NCBI GenBank assembly: GCA_014305285.1
Contig: JACRSG010000001.1
Location: 1 to 64,000 of the forward strand
From: Campylobacter jejuni
Lineage (GTDB): Bacteria > Campylobacterota > Campylobacteria > Campylobacterales > Campylobacteraceae
Direction: 5' to 3'
Length of the DNA stretch: 64,000 bases
Below are positions 17,620 to 25,489 of the stretch, in pieces. Within the stretch, counting starts at the first letter, position 1. The number at the start of each line of letters is the position of its first letter. The notes below the pieces were generated by a model. The model saw only the letters and a program-made list of their open reading frames with translations. It had not been told where the DNA came from and made no database searches. A program made the position numbers and the translations under genes.

Positions 17620-18575
17620 TTAAGCTCCTTTCGCATCAACTCTATCATAAGATCTAAGGTGTTGATTTGTTTGATTTTTATTTCTAAAAAAGTTTCGCTT
17701 TCTAAAAAATCAACAGCACTTATGTTAATATCTGATTCGCTATATAATAACATACCATTGATAAATACCCCAGCATATTTATCATCATTATAAAATTTTT
17801 CAATACTCGTAATGATATAACGACAAAGCTCCATATCATTACTAAATTGATTTAATTCATCAAGATTAAAATTATCATCATTATTTAAAGTTTCAAGATT
17901 ATTTTCTTGATCAAGTAGATCAAATTTGTTATTTAAGGCTTCATTGAAGTTATCCAAGGTAACTTCAGTGTCATCGTTGTTGTTTTTAATTTCTTGATTA
18001 TCTTCTGATGGAAGTTCAAGCTCTAAGCCTAATTCTTGCTCAAATATTTTAAAATCACCATATAAAATAGTATTGCCTTTAGCAACAATAATCGCCAAAA
18101 GATGTCCTTGCTTAAATCCATAAAGTAAAATTTGATCATCGGGCTGTTTTTCTTTTTGCATATTGTAGTAAAGAAGAGCAAAAGGGGAATATAAAAAATC
18201 TAAACCTCTATATTCTTCAAAAAGCTCGCTATAATATTCTACATGTTCGGTAGCTGTATAAACAAGGGCATTATTAAATAAAATATGTTGCAAGCTGATT
18301 TTTCCTATATTAAAATGATTGCAATCTTGAATATTTGTACTAGGTATCAATCCTTGTTCTTTGGCATCTAAAAATAAAGCAGTGTAGTAAAATAAGAAAT
18401 GCTTGCTTAAATTTTTTATGTATTCTAATAAATTTTCGCTTTTATCAAAAGTTTTTTCATTATTACTGATTAGTTTATTTCCTCTGTAAATAGAAGTTTT
18501 TACAATATTTTTCTTATCTTTTAAAATAATACTAATAAAAAGTTGTGGAAATATTTTTTTAAGTAAAAATAACAT
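17616..18575 (-). CDS. PilM-like cytoplasmic protein with Asn/Asp-rich linker
   Basis: A 319-residue protein with no signal or membrane span. It begins MLFLLKKIFPQLFISIILKD, with strand-rich repeats in the first 180 residues as in actin-fold PilM/GspL. A long acidic, low-complexity insert follows (about 185-250, rich in N, D and E), then a final alpha/beta part (CRYIITSIEKFYNDDKYAGVFINGMLLYS). I see no clear ATP-phosphate loops, so nucleotide binding may be lost. It sits directly before the PilN- and PilO-like genes with a 4-bp overlap. Confident as a gene; moderate as PilM-like. Confidence 0.55.
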   Translation of the reverse strand: MLFLLKKIFPQLFISIILKDKKNIVKTSIYRGNKLISNNEKTFDKSENLLEYIKNLSKHFLFYYTALFLDAKEQGLIPSTNIQDCNHFNIGKISLQHILFNNALVYTATEHVEYYSELFEEYRGLDFLYSPFALLYYNMQKEKQPDDQILLYGFKQGHLLAIIVAKGNTILYGDFKIFEQELGLELELPSEDNQEIKNNNDDTEVTLDNFNEALNNKFDLLDQENNLETLNNDDNFNLDELNQFSNDMELCRYIITSIEKFYNDDKYAGVFINGMLLYSESDINISAVDFLESETFLEIKIKQINTLDLMIELMRKELK

Positions 18576-18576
18576 T

Positions 18577-19206
18577 TCATTCCTTAAATTGATCAGCTAA
18601 GCTAATTTTATCAAATTGATCCATTAGAAATTCTTTAGCTTTTTCTTTATCTAAAGATAAAATATCCAAAGGTTCACTTAGACTATAAGTAATCTTACTA
18701 AAAGGTTTTGGCAAGATCATCTTATCCCAACTTTTAAATTCCCAAAAACGATTTGCTTCATAGTTTAAAATTCTTATCTTTAGTCCTTTTTTTTGAGTCA
18801 AAATGATAGAACCATCTGAAATACTATGATAAGGCCCTCGTGGACCATCAGGCGTGATAACTACATCGTCATTTTGTTCTAAAACTTTAAATGCAGCTCT
18901 AAGTGCATTGCTAGCACCCCTTGAAGTGCTTCCTCTTACAGTATCAAGACCGAAAAGCTTGATAATTTTTGCAATTTGCTCTCCATCTTTATGATGAGAG
19001 ATCATGACATAGGCCTTTTTATTTTTTTGTCTATAATGTCTAAATGCAAAAGGCATGAGTGCTAATTTTCCATGCCAAAAAAGTATCACGCCAGCTTTAT
19101 GATCAACCTTTTCACCTTTATAGTGCTTTTTACAGCTTAAAAAAATAAGCCATTGCAAGATGAAAATTATATATGTTAAGCAATGGATTTTAAACGATTT
19201 TCCCAT
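18577..19206 (-). CDS. DUF374 lysophospholipid acyltransferase-like protein
   Basis: A protein of about 209 residues with an N-terminal membrane segment ([17 protein letters not shown]) and the DUF374 LPLAT-like core: [49 protein letters not shown] and [18 protein letters not shown]. It probably acts at the inner membrane in acyl transfer to a lipid or lipid A-like acceptor; the substrate is unknown. The ATG at 19206 lies 17 bp inside the end of miaB; an alternative start 21 bp earlier is possible. It ends 1 bp before the PilM-like gene. Confidence 0.8.
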   Translation of the reverse strand: MGKSFKIHCLTYIIFILQWLIFLSCKKHYKGEKVDHKAGVILFWHGKLALMPFAFRHYRQKNKKAYVMISHHKDGEQIAKIIKLFGLDTVRGSTSRGASNALRAAFKVLEQNDDVVITPDGPRGPYHSISDGSIILTQKKGLKIRILNYEANRFWEFKSWDKMILPKPFSKITYSLSEPLDILSLDKEKAKEFLMDQFDKISLADQFKE

Positions 19207-20491
19207 ATAAAACCATACGCTTTGCATTAGTGATTTTTACTTCTTTAAATTGCCCTAAAAGCTCCTCGCTACCTTCAACTTGAACTAAAAAATTATTATC
19301 TGTTCTTCCAGCAATACTATTACCTGCTCTTAATTCTTCAAATAAAACTTTAAAAGTTTTATTTTCTTGTTTTTTTACAATTTCATCTAAAATTTCACTA
19401 TGACGATTTTGCAAGGTGCTAAGTCTTCTTGAAGCTGTTTCTTCATCGATTTGATTAGGCATGGTTGCAGCTTTTGTTAAAGGGCGTTTGGAATATTTAA
19501 AAGAAAAAATTTGTTCAAAACGCACTTTTTCCAAAACATCCATAGTTTCTTCAAAATCTTTTTCACTTTCTCCTGGAAAGGCTACAATAATATCTGTAGA
19601 AATGTTGACATTTGGACAAAGTTCTCTGAGTTTTAAAGCTCTATTTAAATACCATTCTTTAGTATAGCCACGTTTCATAGCTTTTAAAATTTCACTTGAA
19701 CCGCTTTGCAAAGGCATGTGCATAGATTTGCAAACTTTTGGATTATTGGCAAAAACTTCTAAAAATTTATCATCCATGTGTAAAGGATGTGGACTTGTAA
19801 AACGAATGCGTTCTAAACCTTCTATGGTGCTAAGTTCTTCTAATAGATCTGAAAAGTCCATTTTTTTATGTTCGTTTCTAAATCTTTTGCCGTAGTTATT
19901 GACATTTTGTCCTAGCAAGAAAATCTCTTTAGCACCTTTTTCAACGGCTTTTTGAGCTTCTTTATAGACGATGTTAAAAGGTATGGAAATTTCATCTCCT
20001 CTTGTGTGTGGCACTATGCAGTAAGTGCAGTGTTTATCACAACCTATGGAAATGTTAATATAGGATTTATAAATACTATTTCTAAAATCTGCAAAAGCAA
20101 ATTCACTTTCATCATAGTCTATATCTATGCCCATAAATTTTGGAGTTTTTATAGCTTGGGTGATTTTGGAAATATTTCTTGCCCCTAAAATAAAATCCAC
20201 ATAAGGAGCACGTTTGAAAATTTCATTTCCTAAATGCGATGCAGTGCATCCGCAAACTCCTATTTTAGCACCTTCTTTTTTAACTTTTTCAAAGCCACCC
20301 ACTTCTGAGAAAAGTTTATGCACAGGTTTTTCACGCACTGAACAAGTATTGATAAGAATAAGATCTGCTTCTTTGATATCTTCTGTTAGTGCGTAATTTT
20401 CTTTTTGTGTTAATTCTGCGATCATATGCTCAGAGTCTCTGACATTCATCGCACAACCTAAAGTTTGAATAAAAAGTTTTTTAGCACTCAA
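19190..20491 (-). CDS. miaB: tRNA-2-methylthio-N6-isopentenyladenosine synthase MiaB
   Basis: Radical SAM methylthiotransferase that modifies A37 of tRNAs reading UNN codons. The 433 residues include the N-terminal UPF0004 domain with three cluster cysteines ([32 protein letters not shown]), the radical SAM motif [18 protein letters not shown], and a C-terminal TRAM domain ([16 protein letters not shown]). It overlaps the upstream HP0268-like gene by 4 bp and the downstream DUF374 gene by 17 bp. Confidence 0.97.
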   Translation of the reverse strand: MSAKKLFIQTLGCAMNVRDSEHMIAELTQKENYALTEDIKEADLILINTCSVREKPVHKLFSEVGGFEKVKKEGAKIGVCGCTASHLGNEIFKRAPYVDFILGARNISKITQAIKTPKFMGIDIDYDESEFAFADFRNSIYKSYINISIGCDKHCTYCIVPHTRGDEISIPFNIVYKEAQKAVEKGAKEIFLLGQNVNNYGKRFRNEHKKMDFSDLLEELSTIEGLERIRFTSPHPLHMDDKFLEVFANNPKVCKSMHMPLQSGSSEILKAMKRGYTKEWYLNRALKLRELCPNVNISTDIIVAFPGESEKDFEETMDVLEKVRFEQIFSFKYSKRPLTKAATMPNQIDEETASRRLSTLQNRHSEILDEIVKKQENKTFKVLFEELRAGNSIAGRTDNNFLVQVEGSEELLGQFKEVKITNAKRMVLYGKIV

Positions 20492-20754
20492 AGAATATGC
20501 ACCTCATACATAAAATCATTATCATCAAGTCCGTATTTTACGGTTCTATGATAAATGCTTACTCCTTTTTTTTCAAAATGATTTACAAGGGCAATGAGTT
20601 GTTTGTGTGTATTATCTTTATCAAAATAAAAAAACTTTTGTCCTTCTTTTTCTATAGCCTCTTCGATTTTTTCTAGGCTGATATTTTTAGGTTTTTCATT
20701 AATCAAAGTTCTTGCCAATTTTAATTCCATAGCTAAATCCTTAAGAATTTTCAT
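20488..20754 (-). CDS. HP0268-like small protein (possible nuclease)
   Basis: An 88-residue protein, first gene of a six-gene minus-strand operon. The C-terminal half ([44 protein letters not shown]) closely resembles my memory of H. pylori HP0268, an 80-residue protein reported as a nicking endonuclease and RNase and also placed next to miaB. The likeness and shared neighbour support orthology. Activity in Campylobacter is untested here, and I cannot verify the catalytic residues. Confidence 0.6.
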   Translation of the reverse strand: MKILKDLAMELKLARTLINEKPKNISLEKIEEAIEKEGQKFFYFDKDNTHKQLIALVNHFEKKGVSIYHRTVKYGLDDNDFMYEVHIL

Positions 20755-20804
20755 TTTAATCTATAATTTTAGCAAATTTTACTTTTAATTAAACTTATTA
20801 AGGG

Positions 20805-20810
20805 TATAAT
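20805..20810 (+). promoter_or_regulatory. -10 box upstream of nusA
   Basis: GGGTATAATTTTTACC contains a consensus TATAAT 47 bp before the nusA ATG, in the divergent gap with the HP0268-like gene. The TAAACTTATTAA upstream is no -35 match, as is normal for Campylobacter sigma70 promoters. Confidence 0.6.
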
Positions 20811-20857
20811 TTTTACCTACACTTTTAAATTTCCCACAAAAAAAGGTTTTATAAAAT

Positions 20858-21946
20858 ATGGAAAAGATAGCAGATATCATCGAATCTATTGCTAATGAAA
20901 AAACTTTAAACTTAGAGAATGTAAGAGAAAAGGTAGTTACCGCTTTAATCAATACCGCAAAAAGAATTTATGGACAAGAATATGAGTTTTTTGTAGATCC
21001 TAAAAATTTAAATCTTTATCAAAAAATTACTATAGTAGCAGATAATGACGAGAGATTGCAAAATAAAAGTGAGAGTTTTATTGCGTTAAGCAAGGCGAAA
21101 TCAGAAGCTCCAGATGTTGAAATAGGAGATGAGTTAACTTATGAATGTTCTTTAGAAAATTTGGGAAGAACTGCAGTAAATACCTTGCATAAAGAACTTG
21201 AATATCATATACAAAAATTATTAGAACAAACTGTTTTTGAAAAATATAAAAATAAAGTAGGACAAATGGTTTTTGGTACAGTTGTTAGAGTGGATAATGA
21301 AGAAAATACTTTTATTGAAATAGATGAATTAAGAGCTTTTTTACCGAGAAAAAGTCGCATTAAAGGGGAAAAGTTTAAAATAGGAGATGTGGTAAAAGCC
21401 GTGATACGCCGTGTTTATACAGATAAGGGTATTAAAATCGAGCTTAGTCGCACGAGTCCCAAATTTTTAGAATGTTTACTTGAATCTGAAGTTCCCGAAA
21501 TCAAAGATGGTTATGTCAATATTATAGGATGTGCTAGAATTCCAGGTGAAAGAGCAAAAATCATTCTTCAGGCTAATGGAGCAAATATCGATCCTGTAGG
21601 TGCTACAGTAGGTGTTAAAGGTGTAAGAATTAATGCAGTAAGCAAAGAGCTTCATAATGAAAATATTGATTGTATAGAATTTACAAATGAGAGTGAAATT
21701 TTAATTTCTCGCACCTTGGCTCCTGCTATTGTAAATTCCGTAAAAATTGAAGATAAAAAAGCTATTGTAAGTTTAAATAGCGAGCAAAAAAGCAAAGCCA
21801 TAGGAAAAAATGGTATTAATATTCGCCTTGCTTCTATGTTGAGTGGTTATGAAATAGAGCTCAATGAATTAAGCTCATCGCAGTTAAATAATGCTATCAG
21901 TAATGAAGAAGCGATAAAAAATCTTCAAGATTTATTTAAAATTTAA
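20858..21946 (+). CDS. nusA: Transcription termination/antitermination factor NusA
   Basis: RNA polymerase-binding factor that controls pausing, termination and antitermination. The 362-residue protein has the N-terminal RNAP-binding domain (1-125, EKIADIIESIANEKTL), an S1 domain (about 135-200, GTVVRVDNEENTFIEIDELRAFLPR) and two KH domains (NIIGCARIPGERAKII, VGVKGVRINAVSKELH; then SKAIGKNGINIRLASMLSG). It ends there, without the C-terminal repeats of the longer E. coli protein. Its stop codon lies in a terminator stem. Confidence 0.96.
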   Translation: MEKIADIIESIANEKTLNLENVREKVVTALINTAKRIYGQEYEFFVDPKNLNLYQKITIVADNDERLQNKSESFIALSKAKSEAPDVEIGDELTYECSLENLGRTAVNTLHKELEYHIQKLLEQTVFEKYKNKVGQMVFGTVVRVDNEENTFIEIDELRAFLPRKSRIKGEKFKIGDVVKAVIRRVYTDKGIKIELSRTSPKFLECLLESEVPEIKDGYVNIIGCARIPGERAKIILQANGANIDPVGATVGVKGVRINAVSKELHNENIDCIEFTNESEILISRTLAPAIVNSVKIEDKKAIVSLNSEQKSKAIGKNGINIRLASMLSGYEIELNELSSSQLNNAISNEEAIKNLQDLFKI

Positions 21947-21973
21947 AATATTTGTGAATTTTCACAAATATTT
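21946..21973. terminator. Bidirectional terminator overlapping two stop codons
   Basis: A 13-bp perfect stem (AAATATTTGTGAA with TTCACAAATATTT) around a TT loop, followed by more Ts on the plus strand. It covers the last base of nusA and the stop of the converging MFS gene. Confidence 0.8.
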
Positions 21974-23149
21974 TTTATAAAACCACTTCCAATAAAATGC
22001 TGCAAAGATAAAAATCATACCCAATAAGCCTGTAATCAGTTCTAAACTCAAGCCTATTTCAAATAAAAAGCCCACAAGTATTGAAATAATAGCACTAAAG
22101 CTAAGATAAACCATGTCAGTATAAGCGATTACTCTACCATGATATTCTTTGTTTGCATTTTTTTGTATCATGGTGTAGGTGTAAGCCCAAAGAGCCGAGG
22201 TAAAAAAACCTGCACCAATTAAACCTACAAAAGAAATATAAAAATTAAATTGAGTTAAAGCCCAAAGTATAATACCAAAACCTTGACCAAGATACATGTA
22301 AAATAAATTCTTATCATTAATGAGTTTGCTTAAAATCATAGATCCTATAGCTAAAGAACAAGCACGCACTGCATTTGAAAATCCTATTGCTAAAGCAGCG
22401 GATAAAACTTCTTTGTATGGATATTGTGCTAAAAGCGTAACTAAGGTTTCATAAGTAGTTAAACCTATAAAAGCGTGAAGTAAAATAAGATGAAAAATTA
22501 TTTTATTATTTAAAACATAGAAAAACCCTTCTTTAATCATGGCAAAAAAATGACTTTGTGTTTTTTGATGAAAATCAGGAATACTTAATCTTGCTAAAAA
22601 AGAAATGCCTATGAGTACAAGCACGCAGTCAAATAAAAAAGCAGTTCTAATGCCTAGAAAATAAATAAAAATTCCCGCACTTGCCATACCTGCTGTATAA
22701 GAAATCGCCCAAATTACACTGTGCATTTCATTGGCAAGTTTAAGTTCTTGAGGAGTTAAAATTTTAGCCAATAAACTCATTTCAGCTTGAAAATAAATCG
22801 AAGCAACACAAAGTCTTATGAAAATTAAAATAAATAAAAGCCAAAGCATGCTAAGGCTTGTGACAAATATAAGAGAAAAAATAGAAATTAATTCAACGCT
22901 AATCATACTGAGTAAAAGTTTTTTAGGTTTATTTTTCTCTACTATAACGCCATTAATGGGTGCAAGCAAAACTCCAGGTAAAAAAGCAAGCATAGCACTT
23001 GTAGCTGTTGCCCAAGTAGGAGCATTAAGTTCGACTAAAAGGGTAAAAACGCCCGTTTGAGAAAACCATGCTCCAAAATATACTATAAACTGAACTGAAG
23101 TTAATATTTTGATATTTTTATTATTTTTCAATAGTTCAATGTAATTCAT
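21962..23149 (-). CDS. Major facilitator superfamily transporter
   Basis: A 395-residue integral membrane protein with about 12 hydrophobic helices. Residues 60-90 hold the loop GVLLAPINGVIVEKNKPKKLLL, the position of the MFS A-motif, and there is a long basic central loop (DFHQKTQSHFFAMIKEGF). It resembles MdtG/EntS-type drug or siderophore exporters of the MFS_3 group. The substrate is not deducible. It stands alone between nusA (convergent) and mqnC (divergent). Confidence 0.85.
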   Translation of the reverse strand: MNYIELLKNNKNIKILTSVQFIVYFGAWFSQTGVFTLLVELNAPTWATATSAMLAFLPGVLLAPINGVIVEKNKPKKLLLSMISVELISIFSLIFVTSLSMLWLLFILIFIRLCVASIYFQAEMSLLAKILTPQELKLANEMHSVIWAISYTAGMASAGIFIYFLGIRTAFLFDCVLVLIGISFLARLSIPDFHQKTQSHFFAMIKEGFFYVLNNKIIFHLILLHAFIGLTTYETLVTLLAQYPYKEVLSAALAIGFSNAVRACSLAIGSMILSKLINDKNLFYMYLGQGFGIILWALTQFNFYISFVGLIGAGFFTSALWAYTYTMIQKNANKEYHGRVIAYTDMVYLSFSAIISILVGFLFEIGLSLELITGLLGMIFIFAAFYWKWFYKKYL

Positions 23150-23184
23150 AAGCGAAACTATAGCATAATTTATATTTTAAATGC

Positions 23185-23190
23185 TATAAT
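23185..23190 (+). promoter_or_regulatory. -10 box upstream of mqnC
   Basis: AAATGCTATAATTATT places a consensus TATAAT 33 bp before the TTG start of mqnC, in the 73-bp divergent gap with the MFS gene. Confidence 0.55.
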
Positions 23191-23222
23191 TATTTTAATT
23201 ATGTAAAAAACAAGGAAAAATT

Positions 23223-24269
23223 TTGAAAAGACTGGATAAAAAAGAAGCTTTAGATTTATTACATCATGCAAGTTTAACAGAACTTGGAGAAATGGCTTAT
23301 AAAAGAAAATTAGAACTTCATCCTGAAAAAATCACCACTTTTGTTGTAGATAGAAATATTAATTATACCAATGTTTGTTGTATTGATTGTTCTTTTTGCG
23401 CTTTTTATCGCCATCATAAAGAAGATGATGCTTATATTTTAAGCTTTGAAGAGATAGGCAAAAAGATAGAAGAGCTTGAAGCTATCGGGGGTACGCAAAT
23501 TCTTTTTCAAGGCGGGGTGCACCCAAAATTAAAAATAGAATGGTATGAAGAATTAGTTTCTTGGATAAAAGAACATTATCCAAATATCACTGTACATGGT
23601 TTTTCAGCGGTCGAAATTGCTTATATTGCAAAGGCATCTAAAATTTCAATCACTGAAGTACTGCAAAGACTACAAGCTAAAGGTTTATTTTCTATACCAG
23701 GAGCAGGTGCTGAGGTGCTAAGCGATAGGGTGCGTGATATTATTGCACCCAATAAATGCGATACGGCTACTTGGCTAGAAGTGCATCGCCAAGCTCATAA
23801 AATCGGTATGAAAAGTACAGCTACTATGATGTTTGGAACGGTTGAAAATGATGAAGAAATTATTGAACATTTTGACCATTTAAGAAAATTGCAAGATGAA
23901 ACAGGTGGTTTTAGAGCCTTTATTTTATGGAGTTTTCAAAGTGATAATACTGCTTTAATCCAAAAACATCCAGAGATTATGAAACAAAGCTCTAACAAGT
24001 ATTTAAGACTTTTAGCTTTAGCAAGACTTTATTTGGATAATTTTAAAAATTTACAAAGTTCTTGGGTAACTCAAGGTTCGCTTATAGGCCAACTTGCTTT
24101 AAAATTTGGGGCTAATGATTTAGGTTCAACTATGATGGAAGAAAATGTAGTAAGTGCTGCAGGGGCAAGTTATAGAATGAATCAAGATGAGATGATAAGA
24201 CTTATTAGAAGTTTAGGGGAAAATCCAGCTAAACGCAATACCGCTTATGAAATTTTAGAAAGGTTTTAA
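23223..24269 (+). CDS. mqnC: Cyclic dehypoxanthinyl futalosine synthase MqnC
   Basis: Radical SAM enzyme of the futalosine route to menaquinone. The 348 residues carry the cluster motif CX3CX2C in NVCCIDCSFCAFYRHH at about 50-60, the GGTQILFQGGVHP segment, TVHGFSAVEI, and the C-terminal NVVSAAGA and MIRLIRSLG stretches of the MqnC/CofH superfamily. MqnE is the other possibility, but the CAFYR wording and length favour MqnC. The start is TTG behind AAGGAAA. The M16-like gene starts at its stop (TAATG). Confidence 0.88.
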   Translation: MKRLDKKEALDLLHHASLTELGEMAYKRKLELHPEKITTFVVDRNINYTNVCCIDCSFCAFYRHHKEDDAYILSFEEIGKKIEELEAIGGTQILFQGGVHPKLKIEWYEELVSWIKEHYPNITVHGFSAVEIAYIAKASKISITEVLQRLQAKGLFSIPGAGAEVLSDRVRDIIAPNKCDTATWLEVHRQAHKIGMKSTATMMFGTVENDEEIIEHFDHLRKLQDETGGFRAFILWSFQSDNTALIQKHPEIMKQSSNKYLRLLALARLYLDNFKNLQSSWVTQGSLIGQLALKFGANDLGSTMMEENVVSAAGASYRMNQDEMIRLIRSLGENPAKRNTAYEILERF

Positions 24270-25489
24270 TGCAGTATTTAGAGAGCAGGGGTGTTAAAAT
24301 CCCTTTTATTTTTGAAGAAAATTCAGATTTTCCCATTATTGTTTTAAAGCTTGTTTTTAGAAATTGTGCTAGAAGTTATGATGAAATAGCAGGTTTAGCT
24401 AAGATGTTTTCGCGTATTTTAAATGAAGGTGTGGATGATAAATTTTTTAAAGATTTAGAATTTAGAGCGATAAATTTAGAGGCAAGTAGCGGCTTTGAAA
24501 GTTTGGAAATTAATCTTTCTTGTCTAAAAGAAAATTTTGATTTTGCTTTAAAGAGTTTAGAAGAATTGCTTTTAAAACCAAGAATAGAAGAAAAAATTTT
24601 GCAAAAATTAAAAATCAATGCTTTAGGTGAACTTGCGAGTAAAAATAGTGATTTTGATTATTTAGCAAAAAATTTACTCAATGCTCAAATTTTTAAATGC
24701 AAAGAATTTCAAAGCCCAAATGATGGAGATGAAAAAAGTATAGAAGCTTTGTCTTTAAAAGATTTGCAAAATTTTTATAAAAATTTTATCCATCTTAGCG
24801 ATTTGGTTGTGATTTTAGGAGGAGATTTAGAAGAAAAACAAGCCAAAGAAGATCTTTTAAAACTCTTATCAAAACTTCAAATAGGCAAAAAAAATACTCC
24901 AAAAAAATATGAATTAAGTAAAATCATCAAAGATGAAATTTTAGTACGTCCAGAAAGTGAGCAAGCTTATATTTATTTTGCTACGCCTTTTTTTGCTGAT
25001 TTTAAAGATAGGGATTTATATCTTGCAAAAATTGCTTTATTTGTTTTAGGGCAAGGAGGCTTTGGTTCAAGGATTATGGAAGAAATTCGTGTTAAAAGAG
25101 GCCTTGCTTACTCAGCTTATGCTATGCTTGATATGAATATGTCTTTTTCTAGGGTTTTTGGTTATTTGCAAACTAAAAATGAAAGTGCTAAAGAAGCTAA
25201 AAAAATCGTAAAAGAGCTTTTTGAAAATTTTATAAAAAATGGTATTACTCAAAACGAGCTCGATCAAGCTAAAAATTTTCTCATAGGATCAACTTCTTTG
25301 CGTTATGAAAGCTTAAGCAAGCGTTTATCTATGGCTTTTAATGAATTCTATCAAGGTTTGAATCTAGGATATTACAAAGAAGAGTTAAAACTTATGAAAG
25401 AGGTTGAACTTGAAACCATAAATGCTTATATTAAAAAACATCAAGAGCTTTTAAATATAAGTTTTGCAAGCATACAAAATGAAAATTAA
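24269..25489 (+). CDS. M16 peptidase-like protein lacking the zinc motif
   Basis: A 406-residue protein with two M16 half-domains. The N-terminal half shows LVFRNCARSYDEIAGLAKMFSRILNEGV, where active members have the HxxEH zinc motif; here the two His and the Glu are absent. The C-terminal half keeps the R/Y pair region (GFGSRIMEEIRVKRGLAYSAYAML) that in two-subunit M16B enzymes belongs to the non-catalytic partner. It is therefore probably a regulatory or inactive subunit. No signal peptide is evident. It couples to mqnC (TAATG) and overlaps recG by 11 bp. Confidence 0.82.
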   Translation: MQYLESRGVKIPFIFEENSDFPIIVLKLVFRNCARSYDEIAGLAKMFSRILNEGVDDKFFKDLEFRAINLEASSGFESLEINLSCLKENFDFALKSLEELLLKPRIEEKILQKLKINALGELASKNSDFDYLAKNLLNAQIFKCKEFQSPNDGDEKSIEALSLKDLQNFYKNFIHLSDLVVILGGDLEEKQAKEDLLKLLSKLQIGKKNTPKKYELSKIIKDEILVRPESEQAYIYFATPFFADFKDRDLYLAKIALFVLGQGGFGSRIMEEIRVKRGLAYSAYAMLDMNMSFSRVFGYLQTKNESAKEAKKIVKELFENFIKNGITQNELDQAKNFLIGSTSLRYESLSKRLSMAFNEFYQGLNLGYYKEELKLMKEVELETINAYIKKHQELLNISFASIQNEN

